Assembly (NCBI GenBank): GCA_049487715.1
Contig: CP150548.1
Span: 558,001-622,000 of the forward strand
Source: Pycnococcus provasolii
Taxonomy: Eukaryota; Chlorophyta; Pseudoscourfieldiophyceae; Pseudoscourfieldiales
Reading direction: 5' to 3'
DNA length: 64,000 nt
This document shows positions 40,120-49,800 of this stretch, piece after piece; position 1 is the first letter of the stretch; each line of letters opens with the position of its first letter. Below the pieces are notes generated by a model. The model did not search any database. It worked only from the letters and a program-made list of their open reading frames with translations, and was not told where the DNA came from. The translations under genes and the position numbers were made by a program.

Positions 40120-41970
40120 CTATGCAGGTTGCTGTAAATCGCAGACCAAATCTGCCGTGTCCTTGTCGTCGTCATCTACACTTGTCAACGCGTCCAAGAG
40201 ATCACCGTGGTGAAATGCGAGAGCGCTCACCGCAGCGATCCACATCCCGGCCACTATGGTGTGCACTGAGAAGAGCACGGGCAATGCACCGGCGAGATGC
40301 CCTGTGGTACTGCACAGAAGGAGACCCTGAATAAGCACAGAACCTCCGGACTTGCCCAGCTGCCCGCCGAGGATATCCACAGATGCCTTACCGCGCGTCT
40401 TGGCATTCTCGTCAAGGCCAATGTATACCATCTCCTCCGCAGGTTTGAATACGGAAAACTTGGTCGCCTTCTCAAATACATATACAGCAGCTCCAGCCAT
40501 GCAGAGTATGGAAAGCATGGGCACTCCCATCATTGACGACGTTACGCCGGGGAGCCACGCGCTGGCTGCCATCCATGCGCCTCCAGCCCACAGGATGACC
40601 CACGGCGTTAGAGCGGTTGTTTTCGCCCATCCCCACTTGCGAAAGATGTAGGGAGCACCAAGCATACAAATGCACGTGACGACAGCCTGCCACGTTGACA
40701 CGACTCCCATAAATGCGGAGTAGTCAGCGGGCAGAGGGAAAATATCGCGCATTTGGCCCTTCCAAGCCACCTGAAACACGTTGGCGGTGATACCCTGCGC
40801 AAGCGCCATCACGGTGAGGCACTGAATCTGCGGGCTACGCACAAGCATGCCCAGGCTCTCGCCTAGCGACACCGCTGGCTTGGAACTTTTCTCCTCCAAC
40901 TCCCTGCTTTCACTTTTCACTCTCTCCATTTCATCCGCCTTGTTACGCTTGCGCGTAAACTCGTAAATGCCGCATAGCACGGCACTTCCAACGAGAACGC
41001 ACGACATAAGAATTCGCAGCTGGATGTCCCAAGCGGCGTCTGCTGACCTTGTTGCAGTGACTGGCACCGCCGTGCGAACGAAACAGAGCAGAACGCCGCC
41101 AACGTACTGGGCAATATTTGCACCAATTCCAAACAGCGGGTATACCAGTGCCGCGTCTTCCAGCGTGGTGGTGTCATTCGCGTACGCCCAGAAGAGAAGG
41201 GACAGCACAACGTCTCCCCACAGCTCGGCAAACGCATAGAAGAGCGTGTACGTCCAGTTGTCTATAATGGCGAGTAGGCCAGTCAGGCCTGGTGGAAGCG
41301 TAGCTGTGAGCTGGGTAATGAGCGCGTGCGGGTGCAGCGAGGCGTGGTTGGGGTACAGCACGAACGTAAACACGGCGAAGAAGGCAACGAAAGGCGCAAG
41401 CGAAACGTAGAAGAGGCCTCTGCCAAACATGCGCTGCGACGCGACGGAGTATACTGCGAGCACCACGATAGAGAGCGGGAGCACAGCCCAGACAGTCAGC
41501 CAGGGAATCTGCTCTGCTCCGCCGAACGCAGTCACGACAAGCGTGTCCTTCGTGGCGTCGAGAATGCAGTTGCAGAATGACATGACGCCGAACAGCAGCG
41601 TCATGGGAAGAACGCGCGACCATAGGCCGTCGTACGGCGCAAGCGCGCGGTCAAGACTGCGCTTCGCCGCGCCCAGGCCAAGTGCTGCGTGCGTCGTGAC
41701 TGTGCGCCGTGCGCGTGCCTTCCCTGTACTGCTTCGTCGTGTCGTTAGACGCGTCAACACCAGCTGACGCCGTGTGTTGCTGTCACGGGAACAACTTGTC
41801 CCCCCCGCAGCAGCGTCGGTGGTGGATGACGAGCGTGCGAGATGGTTGCTGCACCTTGCAACAGCGGCGTCGCGTCTCTTCGAGCACGGCTTGGGTGTGT
41901 GCGTGCGTGGCGGCGTCGGCGTTGCGCGCGTGTATTTGTGTGTGTGTACGACGTTCGGCATGGCGGCCAT
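40120..41970 (-). CDS. NTT: Plastid ATP/ADP translocase (NTT/TLC family)
   Basis: A 616-residue membrane protein that exchanges cytosolic ATP for plastid ADP across the inner envelope; Arabidopsis AATP1 is about 624 residues as remembered. The first 85 residues are rich in Ser, Thr and Arg with few acids, as in a transit peptide. About 11-12 membrane segments follow from PMTLLFGVMSFCNCILD. Family landmarks are DATKDTLVVTAFG, FAELWGDVVLSLLFWAYAND, YPLFGIGANIAQYVGG, EYSAFMG-like DYSAFMGVVSTWQ, PAEEMVYIGLDENAKTRGKA and GKSGGSVLIQ. In green algae the NTT feeds plastid biosynthesis in the dark. It is divergent from ISY1. TTACA at 40081-40085 is TGTAA on its strand, 35 bases past the stop. Confidence 0.95.
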   Translation of the reverse strand: MAAMPNVVHTHKYTRATPTPPRTHTPKPCSKRRDAAVARCSNHLARSSSTTDAAAGGTSCSRDSNTRRQLVLTRLTTRRSSTGKARARRTVTTHAALGLGAAKRSLDRALAPYDGLWSRVLPMTLLFGVMSFCNCILDATKDTLVVTAFGGAEQIPWLTVWAVLPLSIVVLAVYSVASQRMFGRGLFYVSLAPFVAFFAVFTFVLYPNHASLHPHALITQLTATLPPGLTGLLAIIDNWTYTLFYAFAELWGDVVLSLLFWAYANDTTTLEDAALVYPLFGIGANIAQYVGGVLLCFVRTAVPVTATRSADAAWDIQLRILMSCVLVGSAVLCGIYEFTRKRNKADEMERVKSESRELEEKSSKPAVSLGESLGMLVRSPQIQCLTVMALAQGITANVFQVAWKGQMRDIFPLPADYSAFMGVVSTWQAVVTCICMLGAPYIFRKWGWAKTTALTPWVILWAGGAWMAASAWLPGVTSSMMGVPMLSILCMAGAAVYVFEKATKFSVFKPAEEMVYIGLDENAKTRGKASVDILGGQLGKSGGSVLIQGLLLCSTTGHLAGALPVLFSVHTIVAGMWIAAVSALAFHHGDLLDALTSVDDDDKDTADLVCDLQQPA

Positions 41971-42130
41971 GGGAGTTGTTTGGTAGGCGAGGATAGGAGT
42001 GGTGTCCGGCAGAGTCGGACGGGGGGCACCTGGGGAGGGGATGCAGGCGAGAAAAAAGGGGCAACGGCGACTTCAAAAAAATGTGGATAGGGGAGGGGAT
42101 ACCGGTAACCGATGGGTAACCGAGGCAGGT

Positions 42131-42157
42131 GTTAGGGTTTTCAGACATCTAGGGTTA
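42131..42157. promoter_or_regulatory. Two telo-box-like GTTAGGGTT / TAGGGTTAG words
   Basis: GTTAGGGTTT at 42131-42140 and CTAGGGTTAG at 42150-42159 lie about 100-125 bp upstream of ISY1. In plants AAACCCTAA telo-boxes sit in promoters of growth and RNA-processing genes. Function here is inferred. Confidence 0.45.
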
Positions 42158-42256
42158 GAGGCAGGCGGCGGCGCCCGCAAGGCCGCAACCTGCTCCTCTC
42201 CTTCCTCGCACTACTCACGCTCGCTCGCCGCGAAGACCTGTGCCCAGCTGTTCAAC

Positions 42257-43039
42257 ATGGCTCGTCCCAAGGAGAAGGCGCAGAATATGCTCAACCGGTT
42301 CCTGCGAGCCAAGCAGGAGGAACTTGGTGTCGTGAAGCCGAGTAGCCAAAACAAACGAACGCGACCGTGGAGAACCAGTGAAGTCGAAGACCTGCCGTCA
42401 TGCGAGAGGTATCGCAGCCAGGTGCTGCGCGAAATTGGCGCCAAGGTGCTTGAGATTCAAAATGCCTCGCTCGGGGAGGCGGCGCTGCGAGACCTGAACG
42501 ACGCCATCAACAAGCTCATACGCGAGAAGGGGAGCTGGGAACGGCGCATCGTCGAGCTCGGCGGGAAGCGGTACGCCCAACAACCGTCAGCAGGTGGTAA
42601 TGCGGGCGACGGTGCTGTCTCCGCTGCTCGCAGTGACGGGTACAGGTACTTCGGAGCTGCAAAGGATCTACCTGGCGTGAAGGAGCTTTTCGAGGCGCCT
42701 CCTGCACAGGACCGCAAGCGTTCGCGCGCGGAGATGCTGCGTGCCGTCGACGCTGACTACTACGGCTTTCGCGACGATGACACGGGTGCGCTAGCTGACG
42801 CGGAGCTCTCCGCAGAGCGCAAGCTGCGAACTCACGCGCTCACGCAGTGGGAAAAATCGCGTCGGGCAGCCGAGGACGCAGCCAAGGCTTCCGGCGCCGA
42901 TGCGCACGTGCTGCCATCACGGTCAGTGGACGAGGCGCTGGAGCTCGCGGCTGTGCACGACCCGTTGCCTGGCCGTGCGGAAATCGAGGCGCGCATGCTG
43001 GAGCACAAGAAGCAGGAGCTGCTCGCTCGGCTGAGTTGA
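42257..43039 (+). CDS. ISY1: Pre-mRNA splicing factor ISY1
   Basis: A 260-residue homologue of ISY1, a subunit of the NineTeen/Prp19-associated spliceosome that holds the first catalytic step. The start MARPKEKAQNMLNRFLRAKQ corresponds to the family start. Strong blocks are EIQNASLGEAALRDLNDAIN, KLIREKGSWERRIVELGG, YRYFGAAKDLPGVKELFE and RAEMLRAVDADYYGFRDDD. The C-terminus EIEARMLEHKKQELLARL also fits. It is slightly shorter than human ISY1 (285 as remembered), lacking the acidic insert. Single exon; upstream codons of the frame are untranslated. TGTAA at 43059-43063. Confidence 0.96.
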   Translation: MARPKEKAQNMLNRFLRAKQEELGVVKPSSQNKRTRPWRTSEVEDLPSCERYRSQVLREIGAKVLEIQNASLGEAALRDLNDAINKLIREKGSWERRIVELGGKRYAQQPSAGGNAGDGAVSAARSDGYRYFGAAKDLPGVKELFEAPPAQDRKRSRAEMLRAVDADYYGFRDDDTGALADAELSAERKLRTHALTQWEKSRRAAEDAAKASGADAHVLPSRSVDEALELAAVHDPLPGRAEIEARMLEHKKQELLARLS

Positions 43040-43248
43040 TGGCGTCCGCAACGTACCATGTAACATTACATATTTTACAGTACAGCACCTGTCCTCCGAG
43101 AAAAAAGCAGACGTAAAGCCGGGTCTCGTTGCGGTAAACCTAGTTGGATTTCGGGGATAGTGGTGGTGTACTTCTTCTTGGCGGGGAACGAGACCTGTGT
43201 TCCCGCCGATTCCCCGCGCGCAATCATCGTATCTCAGCGCATGCACTG

Positions 43249-45245
43249 ATGGAGAAGGGGAAAACAGCACAAGCGTCTGAGAACCTGCCGCCTCCGTCCA
43301 CCAAGCTCGCCTCCTTCATGACTGCAGAAGCAGGAGCACCACCGTCATCCAGCAAGCCAGGGCAACCGCGCATGCGTGCGAAAGTTCAGCCTCGACTTAC
43401 GTTTGGTGCACCGAAGGGTGGTGCCAAGGCGGGACGGCCAAAAGCCACGGTGGCGGCAAGTCACCTCAAGTCAGCCGCCGCCCCTCCTCCGCCGCCCCCA
43501 TCCACACCCGCGGCGGTGAGCGCAGGTGGCAGATTTCCCATGCTCGATGCAGAATTAATTACCTATCTCGCCGCGGTGCCAGACGCTAAGCCACGTCCGG
43601 AACGGCCAGAACCACAGGCATGCCAAGCGTGTCCGGAGGCTGTCGCTGTGCTCGAGTTCTTGAGCCTTTATCACGACCTACCAGCTCTGTCAAAGATCAA
43701 AAACATACCTAGGACAGAGCACGTATACATAAGCGGCACAAAGCACTTCACTCGGATCGCACGCACCATGCTAGACGCCGTTCTGTCGGACATGGACGAC
43801 GGTGCCGACTATCCCGAGAGGTGGACGCGCCTGTGTGACGAGTGGACTTGGCCTGAGATTCTGCGAAGGTGGTGCGCTCATGGCGTTAACGGCGCGGCCA
43901 ACCGCCGTCAGATGCTCGACGACGCCACAATCGCCGCGCTGCGACTGCTGGGCTCTGCGATCGATGGAGTGGGCGCGATGAGTGTGCGTCAAAGGTGCGC
44001 AGTCTTGGCATGCCTTGCTGACGATATCGCAGACACCGAAGGCGCGGCAGATTACATCGACGGAGCGAGCGCACGCGCGGAGGAGGTGAGGCGCACGATG
44101 CGAGAGGAGCGCAGTGCACACCTGGAGTCATTGGCGCAGCTGCGCGCCACCACCGTCTCAGACCCCGCGGCTGCGGCAGAGGCGAACGCAGAGACTCAGA
44201 GGCAAGAGGAGAGCTGGGTAGCGCGCTGCCGAGAGCTGCAAGTGTCGCTGCGCGCATGTGAGACGCGCGCCGTCCCCCTCGGCACGGATCGTGATGGGCG
44301 CGCTTACTACTCCCTCCTGCACGCACAGGATCGCATTTACGTCGAGGAGTCTGTTGACGACGATAAGATGTTGGGCTCATATCCAGTCACCTCCATCGAT
44401 CAGCTGATACTCTGGCTCGACGATCGTGGCGTGAATGAGCGCGCCCTGAAGCACGAGCTTGTGGCAATACGAAAGCGAGTCACGGACGCGTCGCGGGCAG
44501 TTGACGGCCAGGAAGCGATGGAAGCGGATTCAGAGGAGGAGGAGGAGGAGGACAGTCCGCGTCACGGCAGCACGTCACGCCGCATGGCGAAATGTGTGGA
44601 CCGCTCGTGCTCGATCCTATTTGAATTGATCGGTCTTGTTAAGGTACATCACGCCAAACATCGCGACGGCGGGATCCCGGCAGAGGTTACCTACCAGTAC
44701 GATGCTTGGCGAAATCGTCTGCGGTCGCTCCGAGCCAACAGGCAAGATAGTGCCAGCGTGGTTAGCATTGCCGCCATACTGCGGCAGATCGAGGAGCACG
44801 TTCACGAGCTTTTTGGCCTGCTAAATTCAAAAGCTAAGGCTGATCAGTATGATGACAGCGAGGAAGACCGCATGGAAAGCGTGGATGACGACGATGGCGA
44901 AGGCATCTCCACTGTTGAGCCAGATGAGGCAAACATGGACCGCATTTGCGCTGATCAATGGTAAAGTCTTGCACCTTTACAAAACCAGCCATGGTGCATA
45001 TAATACACAAAGTGCTAACTAATACAAACAAAACACGCACAAAACGAAACAGGCGCGAAGCGGCTCGCAAGGGCGGCACGTTGTATGTGATGCCCGCCGA
45101 GCGCGCCGCCTTCGTGAATGAGATGGAAATCATCGTGAGTGGCACAAGCGCTTCAGGCTTCAGATTGGTGTACGCCGTCGCGTCGTTCCTAGATCGCGTT
45201 GAGTGTGCGTGTGGAAGACGCCTGCCGCGCAAGCGTATGCGCTAA
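43249..45245 (+). CDS. DDT/WHIM-domain chromatin-remodelling subunit (two exons)
   Basis: Exon 1 is 43249-44960 and exon 2 is 45053-45245, with a 92-bp intron (donor GTAAAG, branch-like CTAAC, acceptor ACAG). The product has 634 residues. Without splicing the protein would stop at 44964. Residues 1-110 are Pro/Ala-rich. A DDT-like region (about 134-200) has VLEFLSLYHDLPALSKIK and ends WTWPEILRRW, as in plant DDT proteins. WHIM1 follows (SVRQRCAVLACLADDI) and then WHIM2/3 (AVPLGTDRDGRAYYSL and DQLILWLDDRGVNERALK). An acidic patch lies near residue 427. Such proteins bind ISWI ATPases and set nucleosome spacing. Exon 2 encodes a conserved-looking end (KGGTLYVMPAERAAFVNEME). No PHD finger or bromodomain is present. 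Confidence 0.82.
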
Positions 45246-45549
45246 GATTCATTGATTGGCTTGTAAAGTGAGTCGGTCTCTCTCTCTCTCTCTCTCCCTT
45301 CCTTCCTTTTAAGAAAATCTAGGCACTGCGTGTGACCACCACCGTTGTCTAACTGATGATAGTTACACAAGTCGTACAAAATAGTACATAAATACATACA
45401 AAAATCTGTCGTCCATTCAGGCTTCCATATGCCTGCCTTACCCGTTCCCTAAGACCACCCTACCTGCCCGTACCCTAACACCACCCTACTCGCCCTTACT
45501 CACCACAACCTCACAACAACAACATCAACAACGTCGCAACCAGGTACGT
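45246..45549. other. Intergenic region with CT microsatellite and possible 5' splice site
   Basis: The 304 bp after the DDT/WHIM gene contain a TC dinucleotide run (45276-45296), ACCCTAC/CGTACC-type repeats near 45450-45500, and CAACCAG|GTACGT at 45535-45547, a strong plus-strand donor-like site without a clear exon. TGTAA at 45262-45266 probably ends the DDT/WHIM transcript. Confidence 0.45.
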
Positions 45550-46434
45550 TTATATTGTGTGTGTGTTGGTGGGGGGGTGGTTTGTTTTTGTTTTTCTTTT
45601 TTGTTTTTCTTTGTCGTGCTGGTGCGAAGTTGCGCACGGCAGCACCGCCGCGAACCGCAGGTGCGAAAGCACCTGGCTCAATGTCCAAGCATACGAGCAT
45701 ACCTTCCCACCGCTTATTGAAGAGACGGTAAATTTTCTTGACAACGCTTTTCTGAATTTGAAGGAATCGATGCTCACACTTTGACGCATGGGAGCAGTGC
45801 TCTGCGAATCGCCTGTCCCGAGGATGAAACGACGTCCTTCTTGCGAAGTTGAAGTGTCGTCGGCGATTGTCGCGCTCAGAACCGCAAGATTGACCGCGGT
45901 GCGCGTACCCAGCTTCGTGTCGAGGTGAGCGCCGGCAATCGCAAGCGTCATAACACCCGCCTCGACGTCGTCGTTCGTATCTGCGACGAGCTGAAAACGC
46001 ACATCACCCAAGCCGGCGAGCAGCCTCATCGTCTGCGATGGGGCTTGTGTCAACGTTGCCTCTTCGTCAGTGATTCCTCCAGTGGCATCTTTCAGAGACG
46101 CGCGCGCAGCCTCAATCTCGCTGATGATCAGTGTTAGATTACGAAGCCACGCATCAGCATCGCCTTCATTTTCAAATCGGAGCACTGTAATTTCTGACTC
46201 GCAGTACAGGCTCGCGCGATTCACCGGGGTGCTCGCATCGACACGAAGGAGCAGATTGCCGACATCTTCACGAAAGGACTTGGGCGTGAAGCATTCGCCC
46301 GACTCAGTGAGCGGCTCATGGGCGAGCCGCACCTGCACTCCCTGCAGACGGTCGCTCGGGAGGAGTGAGCGAGGGTGGACGGAGCTCGCGACCGTTCCCG
46401 GGGCATGCTGCAGATCTGTGGGGACTTGAGGGAT
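45550..46434 (-). CDS. PH/VPS13-like fragment, gene model unresolved
   Basis: An open minus-strand frame of about 294 codons. It starts just after a possible acceptor (ACATAG) at 46435 and has no ATG near its start. The part SEITVLRFENEGDADAWLRN resembles the last strand and helix of a PH domain. The next part, with LGDVRFQLVADTNDDVEAGV and NLAVLSATIADDTS, recalls the repeated strands of VPS13/chorein-type lipid-transfer proteins, and the last 45 residues are low complexity. A GTATGC donor at 45702 may end the true exon at 45703. The rest of a VPS13-size gene is not in the flanking DNA. It could be an internal exon of a small gene, or a relic. Family call is weak. Confidence 0.45.
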   Translation of the reverse strand: MPQVPTDLQHAPGTVASSVHPRSLLPSDRLQGVQVRLAHEPLTESGECFTPKSFREDVGNLLLRVDASTPVNRASLYCESEITVLRFENEGDADAWLRNLTLIISEIEAARASLKDATGGITDEEATLTQAPSQTMRLLAGLGDVRFQLVADTNDDVEAGVMTLAIAGAHLDTKLGTRTAVNLAVLSATIADDTSTSQEGRRFILGTGDSQSTAPMRQSVSIDSFKFRKALSRKFTVSSISGGKVCSYAWTLSQVLSHLRFAAVLPCATSHQHDKEKQKRKTKTNHPPTNTHTI

Positions 46435-46594
46435 CTATGTCCCCCGAGGGGAAAAGGGAAATTAGCTTTTATTCTTGTTGTTTTGTTCTTGTAACGAAAC
46501 GACGAGCCTTCACCTTAAGCGTTTCTTTCAGAAAGCGCGTGCGGCCATTGCGGCGATCGTCGACGTTGCACCTCCTCCCTCATCATTCGAAGTC

Positions 46595-46819
46595 ATGGCC
46601 GCTTATCTGTCGCCAATGGCTCGGCGGACTCTCTTTAAGAGCCTCCCGGACGAGAAGCTCAACGAGATTGCTAATCTGCTTGACAAGCATGTGGAAAAGA
46701 ACACATATACTACACAACATTGGAGTCTCCGTGCGAAAGAGTTGCGGGACATCACGCATTCCAGGAAGGGGAAGGCGATCGCTGCTGCGGCGGGTGCGGG
46801 TGCGGGTGAAGGTTGCTAA
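46595..46819 (+). CDS. Small hypothetical protein
   Basis: A 74-residue frame from the ATG at 46595 (MAAYLSPMARRTLFKSLPDE), helical and charged, ending in an Ala/Gly tail. The frame stays open upstream to a strong acceptor-like site, GCGTTTCTTTCAG, ending at 46532, and the intervening codons (KARAAIAAIVDVAPPPSSFE) look protein-like. An upstream exon therefore probably exists, but I could not place it. The region overlaps the 5' side of the opposing PH/VPS13-like frame. No family recognised. Confidence 0.4.
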   Translation: MAAYLSPMARRTLFKSLPDEKLNEIANLLDKHVEKNTYTTQHWSLRAKELRDITHSRKGKAIAAAAGAGAGEGC

Positions 46820-46880
46820 CGGACAGGAACGGGATGACCAGTAGGGGGAATAAGTAATAGCCAATTACAAATAATTACAA

Positions 46881-49800
46881 TTAATTAACAAGCCACGCAA
46901 AGACGCCACCGTCCGCGAAACCAGCAATCACAAACTGACCATCGTCCGAAAATGCTACAGACATGGCGGAGCCGGCGAAAGCTTGACATGCATTGTCCGC
47001 GCGAATCGCAGCCCTTGCCGCGCCACGCGTCGTTGACAACAGGCGAGGGAGAAGCTGTGGTGAAATGGAGGAGACGAGAGATGACGTCGGTGATCCTTTG
47101 GCTGCTTCGTCTTCGTCACTCTGCCGCACGGAAAGCCAAAGCGGGTCATCTGGTCGCACGAGCACAGTGACGAGCGCAAGGCTCGGCAGAGTCCGCAGCG
47201 ACACCACGCCTCGCTCACCGACGATCGCCATCAAGTGCCCACCTGGGTGCGCGGCGATGGCGTGCACCACTTCACCAATACTCTGCACTTGAGCGACGTG
47301 GCGGCCATTGATGCTCATCGCATGCAAAGACAGATCTGCCGAGTGCTGAAAGACAAGCATGGCAGTTTCCGTCACCACGTGAAGCGGCATCGCGCACCCG
47401 CCTTTCGGAGACAAACGTGGAAGGAACATGCGGCGCACAAGCACGCCAGAAACGTCGTGAAGCATCACCACGGCAGTCTCGGTATCTGCTGCATCGCTTG
47501 AGCTTGCGACAAGCCCTAACGCATCAGCAACATACAGCGAACGGATGGCGCCTGTGTGACCAAGGAGCACCGCACGAGGCTTAGGAGAAAAGGGTGGTGG
47601 CTGCGCTTCGGCAAGCAGGGGTATGACGCGGCAAATACCAGCTTCCGCATTTGCTCGCGCTGCGGCCGCAGCGGCGGCGGAATGAGTATTGCGCAACGCA
47701 CCAACTTCGTGATTGCTGTCCTCGGGGGATAGCACAGGGCGTGTGATAATATCGCTCTGATGCTGTTGAAACTGAGGCGTCAGACAGGCCAGAGCGTACG
47801 CCACCACCTCCGCCGCCGCGCCGTCAGGGGATGTGATCGAATCTTTGTCCGTTGCCTGCGCCCAGAGGACCACCGACGTGTCCTCCGCGCCGGTGGCAGC
47901 AATTGCCCCGTCCCGCGACGTGGCCAAGTGTGAGGGAGCATTCGTATGCCATGGCAAGCGCTGCACACAACGCAGGCTGAGGCTCTCAAGCGAGGCGCCA
48001 CTGTCGCGGTGTCCCATTGACGCGGCGGCGGCATCCACATCATCCGCCACCCCGACCGTGCTAGCGGTTGCGGCTGCCACAGTCGCACTGCCACCAAGAC
48101 GGTAAACACGCGCGCAGCCGTCCCAAAAGCCTCCGATGAACACCAGCGGCGCGGGTACTGCCGTGGTCGTCGCAATGACCTTCGGCGACGCAATGGCGGC
48201 CGCTCCAGGCGCGAGCGGAGAAGGTGGCACGGCACCCGGCGACCACGTCACGGGAGACCCCAAGAATAGCTGCAAGGGTGGCAACTTGCACGACGCGACG
48301 GGTGACTTAAGGCTGCTCAACGTCGAATGCCCGCGGGTGAGCATTGCCGCAAGTAACTCTTCAGAAGACGTAGCCACATCGGAAGACGACGCACCAACGA
48401 GGGAGGCGGAGTGAGCCACGCGAGGTGTGGTGCTGAGAGCGCCAGCAAGCGCCCTTGCCTTCGCCTTATGCAATGTGTCGTGAAGAGACTTTCCGGAGAA
48501 TTTCGTGTATGCCACCTGCCCACTCTCGCTCACACAGCAAACACGCGCGCTATTCTCGCAAAAGGCAGCGGCGATGACACCCTTGCGTCCACCAGAGGAG
48601 GTGAAGATGCCACCTGATATCCAGCTGATCGCACATTGCAATTTGATCACGTTCGCAGTGGGCGACGCCGCCTGCCACCACGGCTCGAACGCTGGCAAAG
48701 TCAATGCCGGTGCAGAGCTTACTGCGTTCGTGGACGTGACGCCTCCCCAAAGGCTCACGCCAGGCCAAGGTGCGACCTCTAGACCGAGCTTCGCGTATCG
48801 GAGAGGGTGACGCTTGCGAAATAGTTGCATGGGCGTCTGGCCAAAGTGTCGGATTGTATCTTGCAGGACTCGAAGCTCGTGATCATCTTCAATCTGATCG
48901 ATGTCAATGGCCCGCTCGTATGAAAGGTAGTGAAAGACATTGCACGCCTCAACCGCCGCGGCGCCGCGCTGCCTGTAGCCGAAGATGAGGTCAATCCACT
49001 GCGGTAGCTTGTGAGCACAGGCCTCACTCTCGAGCGCCTCACGCATAATGCCCACGAACGTCGCACTGCATCCACCACACCAAGGTGGCAGGACCACGTC
49101 GTTAATCGCGGCGCCGTCCTTTTCTCGTACACCAAGATCCGTCTCTTCGTTGCCATTGTGGAACATTTCGGGATTGTAGTAGAACTCGGGCACAAGCTCC
49201 TTGACGTCAGCCGCGCTGCTCGTTGCACTTGCGTACGCTTCAGCCACGGAATGAAACAGTCGGTCGGCATGGTCAATGCGTCCGCTCTGCAATTCGATGT
49301 GGGCTGACCGATAAGGCTCCAGTCGCAGCAGGTAGTAGAGAACTCCCGCGTTCGTCGAGTAATGCGTCCCGTAGTGGAAGGGAGGCATGTTTGGGTCAGC
49401 GAGCTCCTGCATCGAGCGGTAACGCTCCTCCGCCACGCGCCTTCTCGCATCTGCAGATTCCGACACGCCACTTACGATGCCCATTGGCAGGCTCAGGTCA
49501 CGATGCACTCGGTGGTCTCGAGGATCGATCGATTCGCTCACGTAGTCCGAGAGTACCCACGGATATATGGGATACTGCGTCCAGTCATTGTACGACCGAC
49601 CAGCGAGCGTGTTCAATTTTGACAGGTATGCGAAGGTACTCAGCTCGCCGCGCCGCCATCGTTCACAGAGACTGTGAGCCGTGCGCAGTCGTTGGCGGCG
49701 ATCAAATAATACAGCAGGCTTTCGTCCCGGGAGCGTCTCACGCTGTTGGCTGATTAGCAGAGTAGCCACGCGCCGAGCTTCGGAAGCACCGCCCACCTGA

